From: Ectocarpus siliculosus
Taxonomy: Eukaryota > Sar > Phaeophyceae > Ectocarpales > Ectocarpaceae
Assembly (NCBI GenBank): GCA_000310025.1
Contig: FN649750.1
Span: 1,480,302-1,544,301 of the forward strand
Direction of reading: 5' to 3'
Length of the DNA stretch: 64,000 nt
Positions within the stretch are counted from its first letter, which is position 1. The number at the start of each line of letters is the position of its first letter. Both the position numbers and the translations under genes were made by a program. The notes under the pieces are model-generated. The model made no database searches. It was not told where the DNA came from and was given only the letters and a program-made list of their open reading frames with translations. Shown piece after piece: positions 1-11,442 of this stretch.

Positions 1-215
1 CCGGGGGGGGGGGGGGGGGAGGGGGGGGGGGTACTCATAGTTGTGCATGGCGTAGTCGTTAGACCATTGACCTCGCATCCCTGGGTACAAAGCTGGGACG
101 GAGCACGCCGGGTTCTCACCGGACCAGGCTCTCACATCACCAAGCGCGAAGCGCCGTGAGGTATTCGGCGAGTCGCATGAAAGGTGCGCTGCATCCTGCA
201 AAGGGTGTTGGGCAG
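1..215 (+). repeat. SINE-like dispersed repeat, copy A (partial)
   Basis: Starts with a G-run cut by the window edge. It is then the reverse complement of the repeats at 62,711-63,010 and 63,268-63,575, including a shared block from the TACTC motif after the G-run to about 214. At 48-58 the string TGGCGTAGTCG fits the classical RNA polymerase III A-box (TRGYNNARNNG) exactly; a weaker B-box-like GGTTCTCACC lies at 111-120. A tRNA-derived SINE is an inference. Homology to the other copies stops near 215, just before the hairpin at 228-450. Confidence 0.6.
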
Positions 216-227
216 TGATTATCTTTG

Positions 228-450
228 AGAACGGTTCGCGGGGCTGCCTTGCGTCCTCTACGGTGCACGTTGTCTTGCGTGCGTGGCATAAATCTCTCTC
301 TGTGTGAAACCCGAGATAGGCGATATCCGTGTTGTGTACGCGAGCCGATATCGCCTATCTCGGGTTTCAAACAGAGAGAAACTCCACTTATCCCACGCAC
401 GCTGATAATGTGCACCGTAGAGGACGCAAGGCAGAGACCCGCGCCCCTAT
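228..450. repeat. Foldback / MITE-like inverted repeat
   Basis: Left arm 244-327 is an imperfect reverse complement of right arm 347-434, with a 19-nt loop. Outer arm ends read CTGCCTTGCGTCCT and AGGACGCAAGGCAG; the innermost stem is GGCGATATC/GATATCGCC. Weaker pairing extends to about 230 and 450. No ORF of note. A non-autonomous foldback DNA element is the simplest reading; the autonomous family is unknown. Confidence 0.65.
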
Positions 451-689
451 TCTCCGTGCCTGGTGCTCCCGAAGGGAAGCTCAAGAACAACACTTTGCCC
501 TTCGTGAAACCGTGTTTGGCGAAACTCGAACACAGACAAATTCATGACATAGTGACGTATGCTTCCGTTCGTGGGAAGGTAGTCAAGCCGGGAGGATTGG
601 CTTCGACAGCAACATAGTATAAGGCACGTCTACGGGATAGATGGACTCGAGAGAAGAACAAGAAACCATTCGGCGCTGTGCTTGGAGCT

Positions 690-800
690 CTCTCTCCTTC
701 TCTGTCTGTCTGTCTGTCTGTCTGTCTCTCGCTCGCTCTCTGTCTGTCTCTCTCTCTCTCCCTCCCTCCCCCTCTCCCCCTCCCCCTCTCTCGCCGCAGG
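690..800. repeat. CT-rich microsatellite
   Basis: Runs of CTGT, CTCT and CCCT repeats. Long reading frames here on either strand are low-complexity artefacts. Confidence 0.85.
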
Positions 801-1387
801 AGACCAACCGGCATCCTCTCCGGGGGGGTAAGGCCTCATCCAACCCAATCGCAAACTAACCGCTTCGAATCCCGGCTCACGGTGGAGGAACAAGCCGCCT
901 CTTTGGAAAAATTTTCGAAACAAGGGTGTCGTGTGTGTCAAGCTTCAGTGGTTACGGAGTTTTCGACCCGAAACAGTTCTGATTTCTGAAGGGGTCAGTC
1001 ACACAGACAGGCCTATCTAGCTCCCTCGATTTTTGTTGGCGCACATGAAAGATGCTTGAAAGTACATTGGCGGATCTCGAAATAAAAGTAGAGGGCAATA
1101 TTTCACTCGGGGGCCAAACCTCTCTCTCGCCCCCCTCGCAAGAAACACCTCCCTCGCCAAAAAAAGACCCAACAACAACGAACACATATGTCAAGGCTCG
1201 TTTTTTGTACGAGATGAGATGAGACAACAACGAGAAGGAAAGGACCAAATCTGCTTTGACGTACGAGATTGGCCAACTCCGAAGGGCCGTCAAGACAAAC
1301 AACAGCACCAAAGAAGGACAGCACAACAACAGAGACAACCAAACACGCGCCTCTTCCCGAAGAAGCCAACCAAACCACGCCGCCCCC

Positions 1388-1440
1388 CAACCGCTAAGGC
1401 ATGCAAAACATAAGAGTACCCCCCTCCCCCCCCCCCCCTT
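1388..1440 (-). repeat. SINE-like repeat fragment (5' end plus C/G run)
   Basis: The plus strand reads CTAAGGCATG, an A-rich stretch, AAGAGTAC and then a C-run. This matches the same junction in the copies at 63.0 and 63.5 kb. Only about 50 bp is recognisable. It lies just downstream of the last recognised exon of the SnoaL-like gene. Confidence 0.4.
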
Positions 1441-1458
1441 CCACACTCCCATTCTCAC

Positions 1459-3844
1459 GTGCTTGAGCACCCGTGCCGAGGGCGGGGTGGCGGCGGCGGC
1501 AGCGGCGGCGGCGGCGGCGGCGGTGGGCATCGAGAACGTGCAGTGCTCCACGATCGCCCACTCACTGGGACCCCCGCAGCTGCAACGGTCCCTCCTGAAC
1601 GTCAGGCTGAAGCGCGCCCGTACCTCCACCGTATACTCTTCCTGGCCGCCGGCCCCCCTCCACGAGAAGGTGTGGGTGCCGGACTGGGAGGCGAAGTCGC
1701 CGCGGACGCGCGCCGGCGCTGCCGTGAACTCCACCAGCCTGAGCTCGGGCAGCCGGGCGAAGTAGTCCTTCGGAAGGCGTCGTGGGGGAGGGGGGGTCAC
1801 AAACCAAAAGGTTTTAGCGGCTTGACCTAACATTTTCGCTGTCGGCGTACCGTTCTGTAGCCGTTCGCATTAACTGCCGTTGGCCTGTACCTTCCTCTGT
1901 GCTCCCTCGGGTTTGGGTTGGGACAAGATGTTTGCTGGCGCTCCTTGGTGCGACGTTAAGCAGCAGCACCAACCGCAACGACTCCTACATCTGGGCCATG
2001 ACGCCGTCCATGTGCCACCCGCGAGAGGAACATCACGTCGCATCACCCGCTATCACCACCACCACCATCAAACGCCAAAAGCACCGACCGACAACAACAA
2101 CCAGCAGCCGAACAAACTCGCATAGCACGTGCAGGTCTGTTCAGCCGTTTCACGGACCGCCGACAACAAGCATGTCCAACAGCTCACACAACAACGGTCG
2201 GTCTATATTCAGCCGTCTCACGGACTAGCGACAACAACAACAACAACAACAACAACAAGCATGTCCAACAACTCACAGAACAAGCGTAGGCCAACAACTG
2301 TGTGCTGCTCGGGCAATCGTGGAAAAACAGAACTTTCGCTGACGCTATGGATTGATTGCTAATCTATCTTATAGACTATTTTCTTCGATGGAGATGGATT
2401 CGTTGGGTCATACTGACAAAAAATAGAAAGAAAAAAAACAACAATTAAGCAGACCTAACACCACACCACTCACGTAGTAAGCGTAGATCTGTTCCGGGGT
2501 GTTCCGGACCAGCTCTGAGGCGTACTCCCAGAGGGGGTCGTCGAAGGCGAAGGCTTCCGTGCCCCAGAGAACGCCGTCCGGGGCGTAGAGATCCGCCGCC
2601 TTTCTCGGTGCGTCGAAGGTGCCAAGCGTTACCGTGTCCGCCCACAGCTTGGTCGTTAGTTCGACCGCATGTTGGTCTGCGCGGGAAGTCGAGAACACAC
2701 AGAATGTGAGTTGTGGCAAACCAGCCTCGGAGTAGAGGTACTCGGTGCATTCTGCATCTCCATAAACCGACGGCATTGTATGTGGCGAGGGTTGGATGTG
2801 TTCTTTCTTCCGACTGTTGTGAGTGAATGTAGCGGTGAAATGACTTCCCACTGTCAGGCGTGAGGACACGTAGACGCCCCCTGGATCCCGCCGTCTTAGG
2901 CTAGCTTAGGGCATTCCCATTCGTTCATTTTTTTCTGTGATGGGCAAGAATCGGTCTACATGCACCTGGTTGCCAGCGTCTCGGGCAACAACCTATTGTT
3001 GCATGATTTCCAACCAAAAGCAACATATTCACGGGCTAGTTGTAATATTCTTCAATGCTGCTCAAAATACGTTCTTCGTGAGAGTGTGGTGCAATCGGGC
3101 CGCTTTTCTTGGAACTGGGAAAATACCGGGTAACTTCGGGTAAAATTGTGGTATGAAACAGGGCTGGTGTGAATTGAGTACAGTCAGGCGTACACTACTT
3201 GGAGACTAGGTGGGAAAAAGCGGGAAATGTTTGAAAGGGTACTGAACTATCGGAGGATTGTGAGGCGGATCGGTATATTATCGGTGAATAAGTTTGAGAG
3301 ATTTGACAGGTCTTTTGAGAGGATTGGATAGAATCTTAGATTCTCGGAACGCAAGTATGGACTGTCAGCAGAGTTGAAGTTGGGAGGATTTTGAGAATTT
3401 GTGGACATGTGTGTGGACGAAGAGACACGCACACGAGGTCAGTCTCACCCACCGGGAGTCCTTTCCCTTTGTTTCGGTACGGCTGGAGCAACTAATAAAC
3501 ACAACACTTTGATCGCAGCTCTACTGGACGTAAACATTAACACGACAAGACCCTTGGCATCAACACAAAGACGTACGCGGTGGGAAACGCCTCCCGACCC
3601 CCCGATAAGAGCTCATGGGAGTTTCACATATTCCGGCGGCGTTTACAGCGCGGGGACTTTTGCATCCAAGGGAACAGCGCTGTGCAAAGGGGCGAACAAC
3701 AGATACGGCGCCCGGTGACAGTAGTCTTTCTCACTCACCGTCGTCTGCCGCAGGTGGGGGAGACGCGGCTGCTACTTCCGCTGTTGCTGAGCCCAGGCCT
3801 GCGTCCAATCGTCAAAAGTTCGGCAGCATGCGGATCAGTTGCTT

Positions 3845-3884
<40 letters not shown>

Positions 3885-6800
3885 GCACAATAACAACGAA
3901 AAGCTGCTCACCTCCATCTTCCGCAGGCGGCGGGGATGAGGCCGCTGCTTCCGCCCCCACCGGGCCTCCTGCCGTCATTGCATCAAGAGGGGAAAAAAGT
4001 GCGGTAGAATTCCGATCAGCTGACTTCAATCGAGAACGGAGCAGCCCTTGCTCCTGCCGACCTCTGCCTGCGCCAATAACCGAGCAGCCTAGTTACTGCG
4101 GCATTGGCCTTACTTGAAAAAGAAACAATCGACAGTTGACTTGGAGATACTTCAAAGAGGGCTAGCCGTGAAGCTTCCTCTGATCTCTGTCGCCAACAAA
4201 TACCAGTAGCTAGGAGCGGTGTTTGCTCGTTGCTGGGTGTTTGCCCCCCCCCCCTTTGATCAGACACCTTAGTTGTCGCTCTTTTGCGAGAACTTCTCCG
4301 GGGGGAGGCGTGCTACTCGACCTCTCTCGAAGCGTGCGGCACGATTTTGGCTCGCAAACAGCTCAGCGAAGTGAATTAGTTTCGGGTGACGAATTCGGTA
4401 TGCCATGGCTCGGAATCATCCACACTCAATTGTGGTAGAACAGCCGAAGGACGGGTGGAGCGCACGTAGACGGCATCGGTGAGAACAAACCACCAACAAC
4501 AACGCAAGCACCACAACCAACACGACGGCCAACACGACGGCGACGACAATATCAATCAAACGAAAAGCAACAAACACCGTCACCAACGACGTCGGCATGC
4601 ACACGACATGTCCCCGCCGCTCACCGTCCTCTTCCTCAAAAGGAGTGGCAGAAACCGCCGCCTTCGCTGCTGCTGAGGCTGCCGGGCCTGCTAATCAACG
4701 ACAAGTTTCGGCACAAAAAAAAACTCCAATCACGAACGGGAGCGTCCCTGCTACCTGCCCTGCACATGGTCCAAGTCAGGACCACCTTTGCGCGAATGGG
4801 CGACGAACTTCGGCGGTAATGCCATCGGTTTAATTCCGACCTAGAGGTGAAAACATCCCCCGCCATATCAGCACTGCTCTACATATGCTCGAACTTAGGA
4901 CCATCTCTCGGCGCCGGGTGTAGACAAGACCGCCAATCAGACATCAAGCTGTGTGCATTCCCTCCGAGTCGAGTCATTTGAGGACAGCAGTTGCCGTTCC
5001 TCCAGCGAAATCAATGTTATTGCCGTCCCAGACGGTGACGACAACCACAAACGACGACAGCAACGACAACATCATCGATGCGAGCGTGCCTTCGCCACTC
5101 ACCGTCTTCCTCCGCAGACGGTGGCGGGCACGAAGCTTCCGCGTCCGCTGTTGCTGTTGCTGTGCCTGCTGCACGTGGCGACAGAGTTCGGTAGCACGCA
5201 AGACCGTCCGATCGATCCAATCAAGAACGTGGCAGCTGCCCAACGCTTACTATTCGAACAGGAGAAGGTTCACGTTGCTGTCCGGCTGTGCAGCCCCTGA
5301 GTTCGGTCATCTCGCTATGGAGCCGGTGTCCCTGTTGCAATGCCTCTTGCTATCCTATCCCTCTTCTTGCTGCCCTCTCAGTTCTCATAATACATTTAAC
5401 AACCGCCCTATTCTTGCGAAATAAACCGTTTAGCTTCCGCCATAAAGAGTGCGATATTTTGTACTCTATCGATGGCTTTGTGCGGCACAGCAGTAGTTGT
5501 CGAGCAGCGCATCAAAACGTGGCGGTCTCGGATGACACCAGATCGTCGCGGATTGGGGTCCATCGACATGGACCCTTCTGGCAGCAAGTAGCTGGAAGCG
5601 CATTCGGACGACAACAACGATGACGACGATACCGGCAACTTCTACATCACTCTAGCTTGCCCACTCACCGTCCTCAACCGTAGAAGGCGAGCATGACGCT
5701 GGCGGTTCCGCTGCTCCCGAGTCTGCTGGGCCAGTGGGGCCTGCTTCCGTGACATAGAGGGACGGACCACTTCATTCAGCGACTTTGCTGCTACCAGCCG
5801 GTTCCGATGAAGAATAGAAAGCCTGCCACCGGCCTACTTGTTTCTCACGCCTTGCTGACAATTGTTGTTGTTGCTGTTGTTGTTGTTGCTGTCGTTGTTG
5901 TCTTCACACTGAAAACCGTTCCAATCTCTCTGCTCAGCACGTTTTATCTGACCCACCACTCTGCCTAGAAAAACAAACAGTCCATTCAGCCGTGTGGCAG
6001 AGCAGTCTCTCAGTTCCGTCATATCAGGGCAACTGCTGCGGGCGTCTCCTGAGCGCTACATCAAACAACAATATCCTCCGGTCTAAAAAATCAGCTGCCT
6101 CATGACTCGTCTCCGCTCACCATCATCCTTCTCTTCTTCCGCCGGTGTCGGGGATGAGGCTGTGGCCTCCGCTTCAGCTATGTTTGCCCCATCTGCCCCA
6201 TCTGCCGTATCTGCTGCCCCTGCTTTCATCAAAACCAAACAACGACAACGTTCAGCGGAACCACGCCTACCCAAGACACGAAAAGCCCCTGACTACTGCA
6301 GTGCACCGGCCCGAGCGGCAAAGAGGCACCTGCCGCCTATTTAGAAGTACGTACGAAGGTGTGAGGTTGCGCGGAGCTGCTACGCCCCGCCGATACGGGT
6401 GATAAAACTGAGATTGTCCTTGGTCGGCCCTTAGTCTCTTGTACATACCACGCCGGCAATCAAGTTCCTTGCTGTATTGGGGGGTTAAAAGCAGTGTTCT
6501 GTAAGATAACATCGACACCAACATCGATCGGTGTACATGATAAGAATCGGTCCCCACTCACCGTTCTCTTCCGCACATGATGGGGACTTGTCTGCCGACT
6601 CCGCTGCTGCCCGGTCTGACGTCGTTTCTTCATAGGGCGGCGACAAGGACGGGCGGTACCTGTGAACCGGCTACTTCCACGCTTCGCGAGGTTCGGCCTC
6701 TCTGAACTACATAAATAGGGCGGTACTGTCTTATCCTTGTCACTAGCGCCAACCAGCAAACGGTCACAGACGAGGCCTCCAGGAATAGGGAAGCATATCT

Positions 6801-7431
6801 TATCCTTGACAATAACTGTTGATCCAGCCGGCACCCGGCTCGAGACGAGCCCTCCAATCAGAGGGCAGGCTCTTATTCCTCTCGAGTCCCGTGGTTGGAC
6901 AATAGCATGCTGCGGTTGTCCTCTATTGCTGAGGAGGAGTGTCGCTGCTCGACTACTATTAATTATTGTTGTTTTCTTCGCGTTAAAAAGGTGCCGGGCT
7001 ACCTGCTATCATCTGTACCGGTCCAACTGACCGGAATCCTTCCGTGATCATACTTGAGGGTATAGTCTAACCTTGAAAATATAAAAATCAACAATCTATT
7101 TACTCTTGCAGCCCTCCAGGGTACTCCGAATGCCCGAGGTTCTGTAGTAGAACGCTCTATCGACATGGTGCACTACTCTCGCTGGCACTAACATGATGCG
7201 GCAGGGTTGTTGAGCAGGTGAACGAAGTGATTTGATGTCGGATGGACATTGTCTAGTTTGATAACGCTTGTGTCCCCGCGAGAACATTGCCGATCAATGG
7301 AAACAATGGGCGGGTAGGTACGACGATGAGAAACCTCATGCACGAAAGTGGGCCTCTCCACTCACTATCTTCTTCCACAGACGGAGCGGACGAGACGGAT
7401 GCTTCAGACGCTGCTGCTGGGCATTCCGGAC
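1459..7431 (-). CDS. SnoaL-like (SgcJ/EcaC-type) domain protein with acidic micro-exon N-terminal region, partial
   Basis: Spliced minus-strand gene. Two 3' exons encode a SnoaL/NTF2-like fold of the SgcJ/EcaC (DUF4440) type. Exon 2676-2474 contains ADLYAPDGVLWGT and ends at donor TAC|GTGAGT. Exon 1767-1459 contains DYFARLPEL, the core GDFASQSGTHTFSW, then RARFSLTFRR and WAIVEHCTFSMP, followed by an 11-Ala run. The family has a cone-shaped barrel and serves as enzyme or binding domain; no substrate can be named. The junction is phase 0. Exon 2474-2676 needs a phase-1 upstream exon, which is exactly what the eight micro-exons at 3739-7431 supply. Those encode an Ala/Ser/Pro/Glu-rich linker. 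The first coding exon was not found. The 3' end is unclear: a GTGAGA donor follows 1459, but the frame stays open to 952. Confidence 0.6.
2229..2262. repeat. (CAA)n microsatellite
   Basis: Simple CAA repeat in the intron between the two SnoaL exons. Confidence 0.85.
2870..3738. other. Intron-like / intergenic stretch
   Basis: No supported coding exon between the SnoaL exon and the first micro-exon. Short reading frames here show no family features. Confidence 0.4.
3845..3893. repeat. (CAA)n microsatellite
   Basis: About 15 CAA units in the intron between two micro-exons. Related CAA-rich or TTG-rich tracts occur in other introns of the array, for example about 5862-5905. Confidence 0.9.
6718..6862. 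repeat. Diverged ~70 bp tandem duplication
   Basis: CTTATCCTTGTCACTAGCGCC at 6730 and CTTATCCTTGACAATAACTG at 6801 begin two similar blocks. Each continues to a GAGGCCTCCA/GAGCCCTCCA motif. It lies between two micro-exons. Confidence 0.5.
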
Positions 7432-8850
7432 CTGCTGTCATCGCATCGAGCGGCGACAAAAAGTTCGGCGGAGGTTGATCATAAAATCAAGAATGGAGCG
7501 ACCTCGCTACAATATTTACAATAAGGCCCCTCCGGTGCTGCCGACAAACAAGATGAGGCGCCAGGCACCGAAATTCCCAGCCTTTCTCGTCTCGGTAAAT
7601 ATGAGGCGGTGGGTCCTTTTACATGGCAAAAAGCCCGGTGCAACCAACTCCCCTTGCCTGCCTACAGTACCCACGACGAAACCAGTTGCGAAGTTGAGTG
7701 TGTGCTACAGCAGTACATGCGGTACAAGATAGACTGCCACCCTGGTCGCAAACATAGACCATTGCAAACCATTGGGACAACAACAAAGTATCCGGTGGTC
7801 CTAATATTTCCGAATAGAGTGGTAGTTAACAGACTATGATTTTGAAACCATTCCACTAACGCTCTTCTTGTTATCAACGTGGCTAAGTCATCGGTCAGCA
7901 GTGCCCTGAATCCTACCAAGAATACTTCTAGTCGCCCGTGTTACTGATGCTCACTGGAGCCACATAAATAAATTCCATTCTAGAGCAATGTACTACTCCT
8001 GTACAGAATAGTGAACGCCGTTTTCAACAGCTCTCGTTGCCGTTGTTGCTATGCTGTACAAATATGTTCGTCCATGTTTTTCACGTCGACTGGGGTTATT
8101 TTCGGAGAATGCTAAACAAGTTAGGTGTAAGCTGACGTACTTCATCTCCGCGTGCATGATACCCTCAACATCCGGAGAGCTTTGGTACACCAAGCATCCA
8201 CCATATCGGATGTTTGTTTCTCCCAGGAGTGTGTGCAGTGTGGAGGGGTGGCAAACAAAGCCCGGCGCGGTGTGTTTTTCACAAGATTTTTCTCTCTGGC
8301 GTTTTGTGTTCCAAATCGTATGACGTCAACAGCGCGTATGCAGCCGAAGCGTTTGACAGCAGTGCAGCGGACCAATACAGCCTCCTGTTGCGTCAGTGGG
8401 TGGAGCCAGCGCGGGGGGTACAGACGTGCCCGTGTATACCAGACGACAAGTCATATGCACCAAAAAACAGATCGAGTTCGGTGTGTCGGAACTGCGGCAT
8501 TGCCCCACACAACCGACGAATAAAGTGACAGCTGGCAAGACACGTTGGGGGGGGCTGTCGAAGTCGCGTCGGCGATGCGTGTGCTCAAGGCCGTGCAAGG
8601 CAAAAAAAACACAGCGCCAGTCACATCCGTTCTCGTTGCCCCCCGATAATACTACTGCTGTAGCGGGGTGTTTCTTCAACGCTGCTTTTGACATTTGGGA
8701 TCAGTAATAACGGTGGACGTATTGCGCCTGTGGCCGGGAGTATTTGAATTATCTGGCCTGGTGGTGTGTGGTGTGGTTGATGAACGGCAAACGGGCCCGC
8801 TCCTCTGCTACGCAAACGCCTCTCGTACACACAAAACAAACAAGCCCGGT
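7432..8850. other. No recognised gene
   Basis: Expected to hold the 5' end of the minus-strand SnoaL-like gene, but no exon could be supported. AT-richer than the flanks. Confidence 0.4.
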
Positions 8851-8854
8851 GTCT

Positions 8855-9299
8855 TCGTGTGATGCGGAGTGCACGGGCCAACGTTGCAGACGCAGCGGCA
8901 GCCTTGCATGTGGGCGCCGGCCAAAAGGCTGGTTCTTCAATATGGGCGCCACCCACACCACCCACAACCCACAACATATGTTTGAAATTTTACCTGGAAC
9001 CTCTGCCGCCGGCGGATCACGCTGGTCGAGGGCGGCAGGCATTCCCCCCTCGCACTCCTGCTCCGCGCCCATAAGACCCTTCGCCTTCTGCTGTTGCTGC
9101 TGCTGTGCGGAACGCGTGGCGAACGCGGTGCTCTCGTGCTCCTTCTTTTCGCGCCTTCTGCCCTGCAGGGGACCCTAAGACAGCTGCCGGAACCTCGAAG
9201 AGTCGTCTGTACACGGAGCAGCTTGCAGCACAGCAGGCGAAGCGAAGCAGATCACTCCACACGGCCGCACTATGGTCAGAGCACCGGCGGCGGCGGGGG
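8855..9299 (+). CDS. Candidate exons of an unrecognised gene
   Basis: Two weak plus-strand exon candidates. One runs from an ATG near 8859 (MRSARANVADAAAALHVG) to about 8970. The other is about 9171-9299, preceded by a strong pyrimidine tract and CTGCAG acceptor (about 9136-9170) and encoding an Ala/Gln/Arg-rich peptide with SRLYTEQLAAQQAKRSRS. No domain recognised, no stop or donor confirmed, and the minus strand is also open. Treat as tentative. Confidence 0.25.
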
Positions 9300-9404
9300 T
9301 GTGCCAATGCTACGAGGTATCGACCGTGCTGCTGCTGCTACCGCGAGACGGAAGAAGGTGGTTTGTGAGAGGCGGCGTACGCATGCCTAAGACAAGCGGA
9401 GACG

Positions 9405-9485
9405 GACACCAAGAGATCGGAGATCTGTGAGATCGCTTGGGAGATCTATGGGAGATCTTCATGTTGAAAAAATCGGAGATCTGCC
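9405..9485. repeat. GAGATC-rich short repeat
   Basis: Six or so GAGATC/GGAGATCT words within 80 bp, partly palindromic. Confidence 0.5.
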
Positions 9486-10230
9486 TTCGAGCGATGATGT
9501 AGGGGGGCGGACTTGTTGTTGATAGGGGGACCAACTCACGCCTTGGGTACGCTCAGCTTGACTGATTGCACACCATCACCTGCCGCAAATCCATGGATGA
9601 TGGGCAGTAGAGCCAGCGTGAAGCCTTGGTGTGCGTCCCCGGAACGCTGGCGCAGCTTTTCTACCCCTCGTCTACATACGCGGGACCTCAAAAATTAATC
9701 TACCAGAGAGTCAGTCTTGTTCCGTAGGAGATTCTCTCAACGCAGGTGGCAGAAGAGGGATACCATTGAACTCGCCGGGAAAAGAGATGCCGAGAACGTC
9801 AACGGTCGGCGGCCCTACATAGTTTGTACGCACGCATCAGCATAAATCGCACAAGCATATGTATGCGGAGGAAGAATCCAGCAGTAGACCACTGCCTGCC
9901 GTACTGTCGTCTACACACAAGACACAAAGGCATTTCTTGTTGTGTTGTCACTTTTACTTTTACGGCAGAGCACCCATACACAAGGCAATTTTTTTGTAAG
10001 ACACGGAAGAACTTCCAACAATTATCTATGTTTTAGAGGGGTAGAGCCGGGTAGATGCCTGACTCCCACCAATCACCCGTCGAGTTTGTAAGACATTTTG
10101 TAAGACAGAGACAGATGATTGGGCGATGGGCACGACGCTCTCGGCAGAATCACTGAAATCCTCTCGCACAGCAGCACCATACACATCACGTACATCACGT
10201 AGACAACATGCGATACAACCAGCACAGCAG

Positions 10231-10765
10231 TTATGGACTGCTGTAGGCCAAGGGCAGCCAAAGGCATACATCATGGGAGGCGTTGGGTTGGACTCTTGCG
10301 GCCCGTTGCCTGCTGTCGGCAGCACAAGCGAGTAACGACGCAAGTCAACCCGCGGTCCGTCTGCATCACCCTCAACCTACCGATCTTTGGAGCTTCCCGC
10401 ACAGACGTATCCCCACAACAGAGAAACCGAGGCCTACACACTGCTGTAGGCCAAGGCCGGCCAAAGGCACACATCATGGCTGGCGTCGGAAGCTATTTTT
10501 AGATCCCGAGGCCTACTGCTAGCAGCGTAAGCGAGGGAACATGCGAGTGCACACAAGTGAGATCTTTGTCTGCTGTCTCTTCGTCTGCCGGCCGATCTTT
10601 GCTTCCACAACAGATGCACCCCAGAAACAGAGACAAGTGAGACGTACACAGCGCTGTAAGCCATGGGCGGCCAAATACGCACGTCGTGGGAGGGGTCGGG
10701 CCCAAGTTTTCGAGCCTGTTGCCCTCTGCTAGTAGCGAAGGCGAAGAAAGCAAGTGCGCACCCAT
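10231..10765. repeat. ~200 bp tandem repeat, about three diverged copies
   Basis: The block beginning CTGCTGTAGGCCAAGG(C/G)CAGCC with CATCATGG recurs near 10,237, 10,440 and, diverged, 10,648. Each is followed by a GCCTG(T)TGC(C)CTGCT block and AGCGAA/AGCGTAA. On the minus strand each copy reads like AFGCPWPTAV / AFGRPWPTAV, so a degenerate peptide repeat is possible but unproven. Confidence 0.6.
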
Positions 10766-10832
10766 GCACAGCAGCAGCAGCAGCGCCGGCAGCAACAGCA
10801 AGCAGCAGCAGCAGCAGCAGCACTGCTGTTGC
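10766..10832. repeat. CAG/CAA-rich microsatellite
   Basis: Interrupted CAG repeat. Confidence 0.85.
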
Positions 10833-11400
10833 TGAGCTGATGATGATCAGGGCTAAACATCTCTCCCATTCATCCCCTGACTGACTGGTGGTATCGGGTG
10901 AGGTGTGAGCGTGTGCACTGGTGACCTACGTAGTGGCGTAGGCTCCATCCATATCTATCTAAGCTTGCTTTGATGTCTCTCTCCGACCCTTCTTTTCGCG
11001 CTTCGCGCGAAATAATTTAATTTTTTTGGTTGGACCCCTATGTATGGGAGGTGAGCCACTTTTACGGCCAATTTATTTGCGAATTACACAGACTGCTGTC
11101 GAGTCTAGACTACATGTAACGGCGAGTTACTAGACGCGGATAAACGTTCGAAGCGAAAAGGCCTGTCATTCAGCTGTGAATGGCCGATGCACTACTTGAA
11201 CGAGGCGGAATAAAATTTTCAATTTTTTCCCCACAGTCGGCAAAGGAGGACGGAATCTACAGTCAGACACATATCAAACAGCGTGTTATTAGCAATAAAA
11301 ATATTAAACAATCGTGGCGGCACGGGTGTGCGAATTTTTTTTCTTTGCACACCTAGGTACTCATTCTTATTTCGACGCATGCGATGCTGGTTAGTCTTTT
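10833..11400. other. No recognised gene
   Basis: AT-richer sequence with a short palindromic CGCGCTTCGCGCG near 10,997. May contain the truncated 5' flank of the DIRS-like element. Confidence 0.4.
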
Positions 11401-11442
11401 CGAGTTGCAGGTCGCACACGGTTTCTGGCTCACCCGAGGTGG

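Larger units (their letters stand above)
3739..7431 (-). other. Array of eight diverged symmetric (phase 1-1) micro-exons
   Basis: Predicted exons, 3' to 5' of the gene: 3739-3798 (60 nt), 3912-3968 (57), 4625-4687 (63), 5103-5165 (63), 5669-5740 (72), 6121-6219 (99), 6562-6615 (54), 7366-7431 (66). Each is preceded by AG (mostly GCAG) and followed by GTGAG; every length divides by 3 and none contains a stop in frame. The common peptide pattern is Gly/Pro, an Ala-Glu-rich part, then SSPPPAEED before the split Gly codon. Introns carry CAA/TTG runs. The units were spread by duplication and have diverged. Confidence 0.65.

Noticed and set aside
800-900. tRNA gene suggested by a B-box-like CTTCGAATCCCGG
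   Set aside because: No matching acceptor, D or anticodon stem could be built around it.
542-989. Overlapping Arg/Glu- or Ser/Leu-rich ORFs on both strands
   Set aside because: Produced by the CT microsatellite; no non-repetitive coding content.
3401-7732. Plus-strand ORFs with SPSSSA-GGGDEAAAS-like peptides
   Set aside because: The same units read better on the minus strand, where splice sites, exon lengths and phase all agree.
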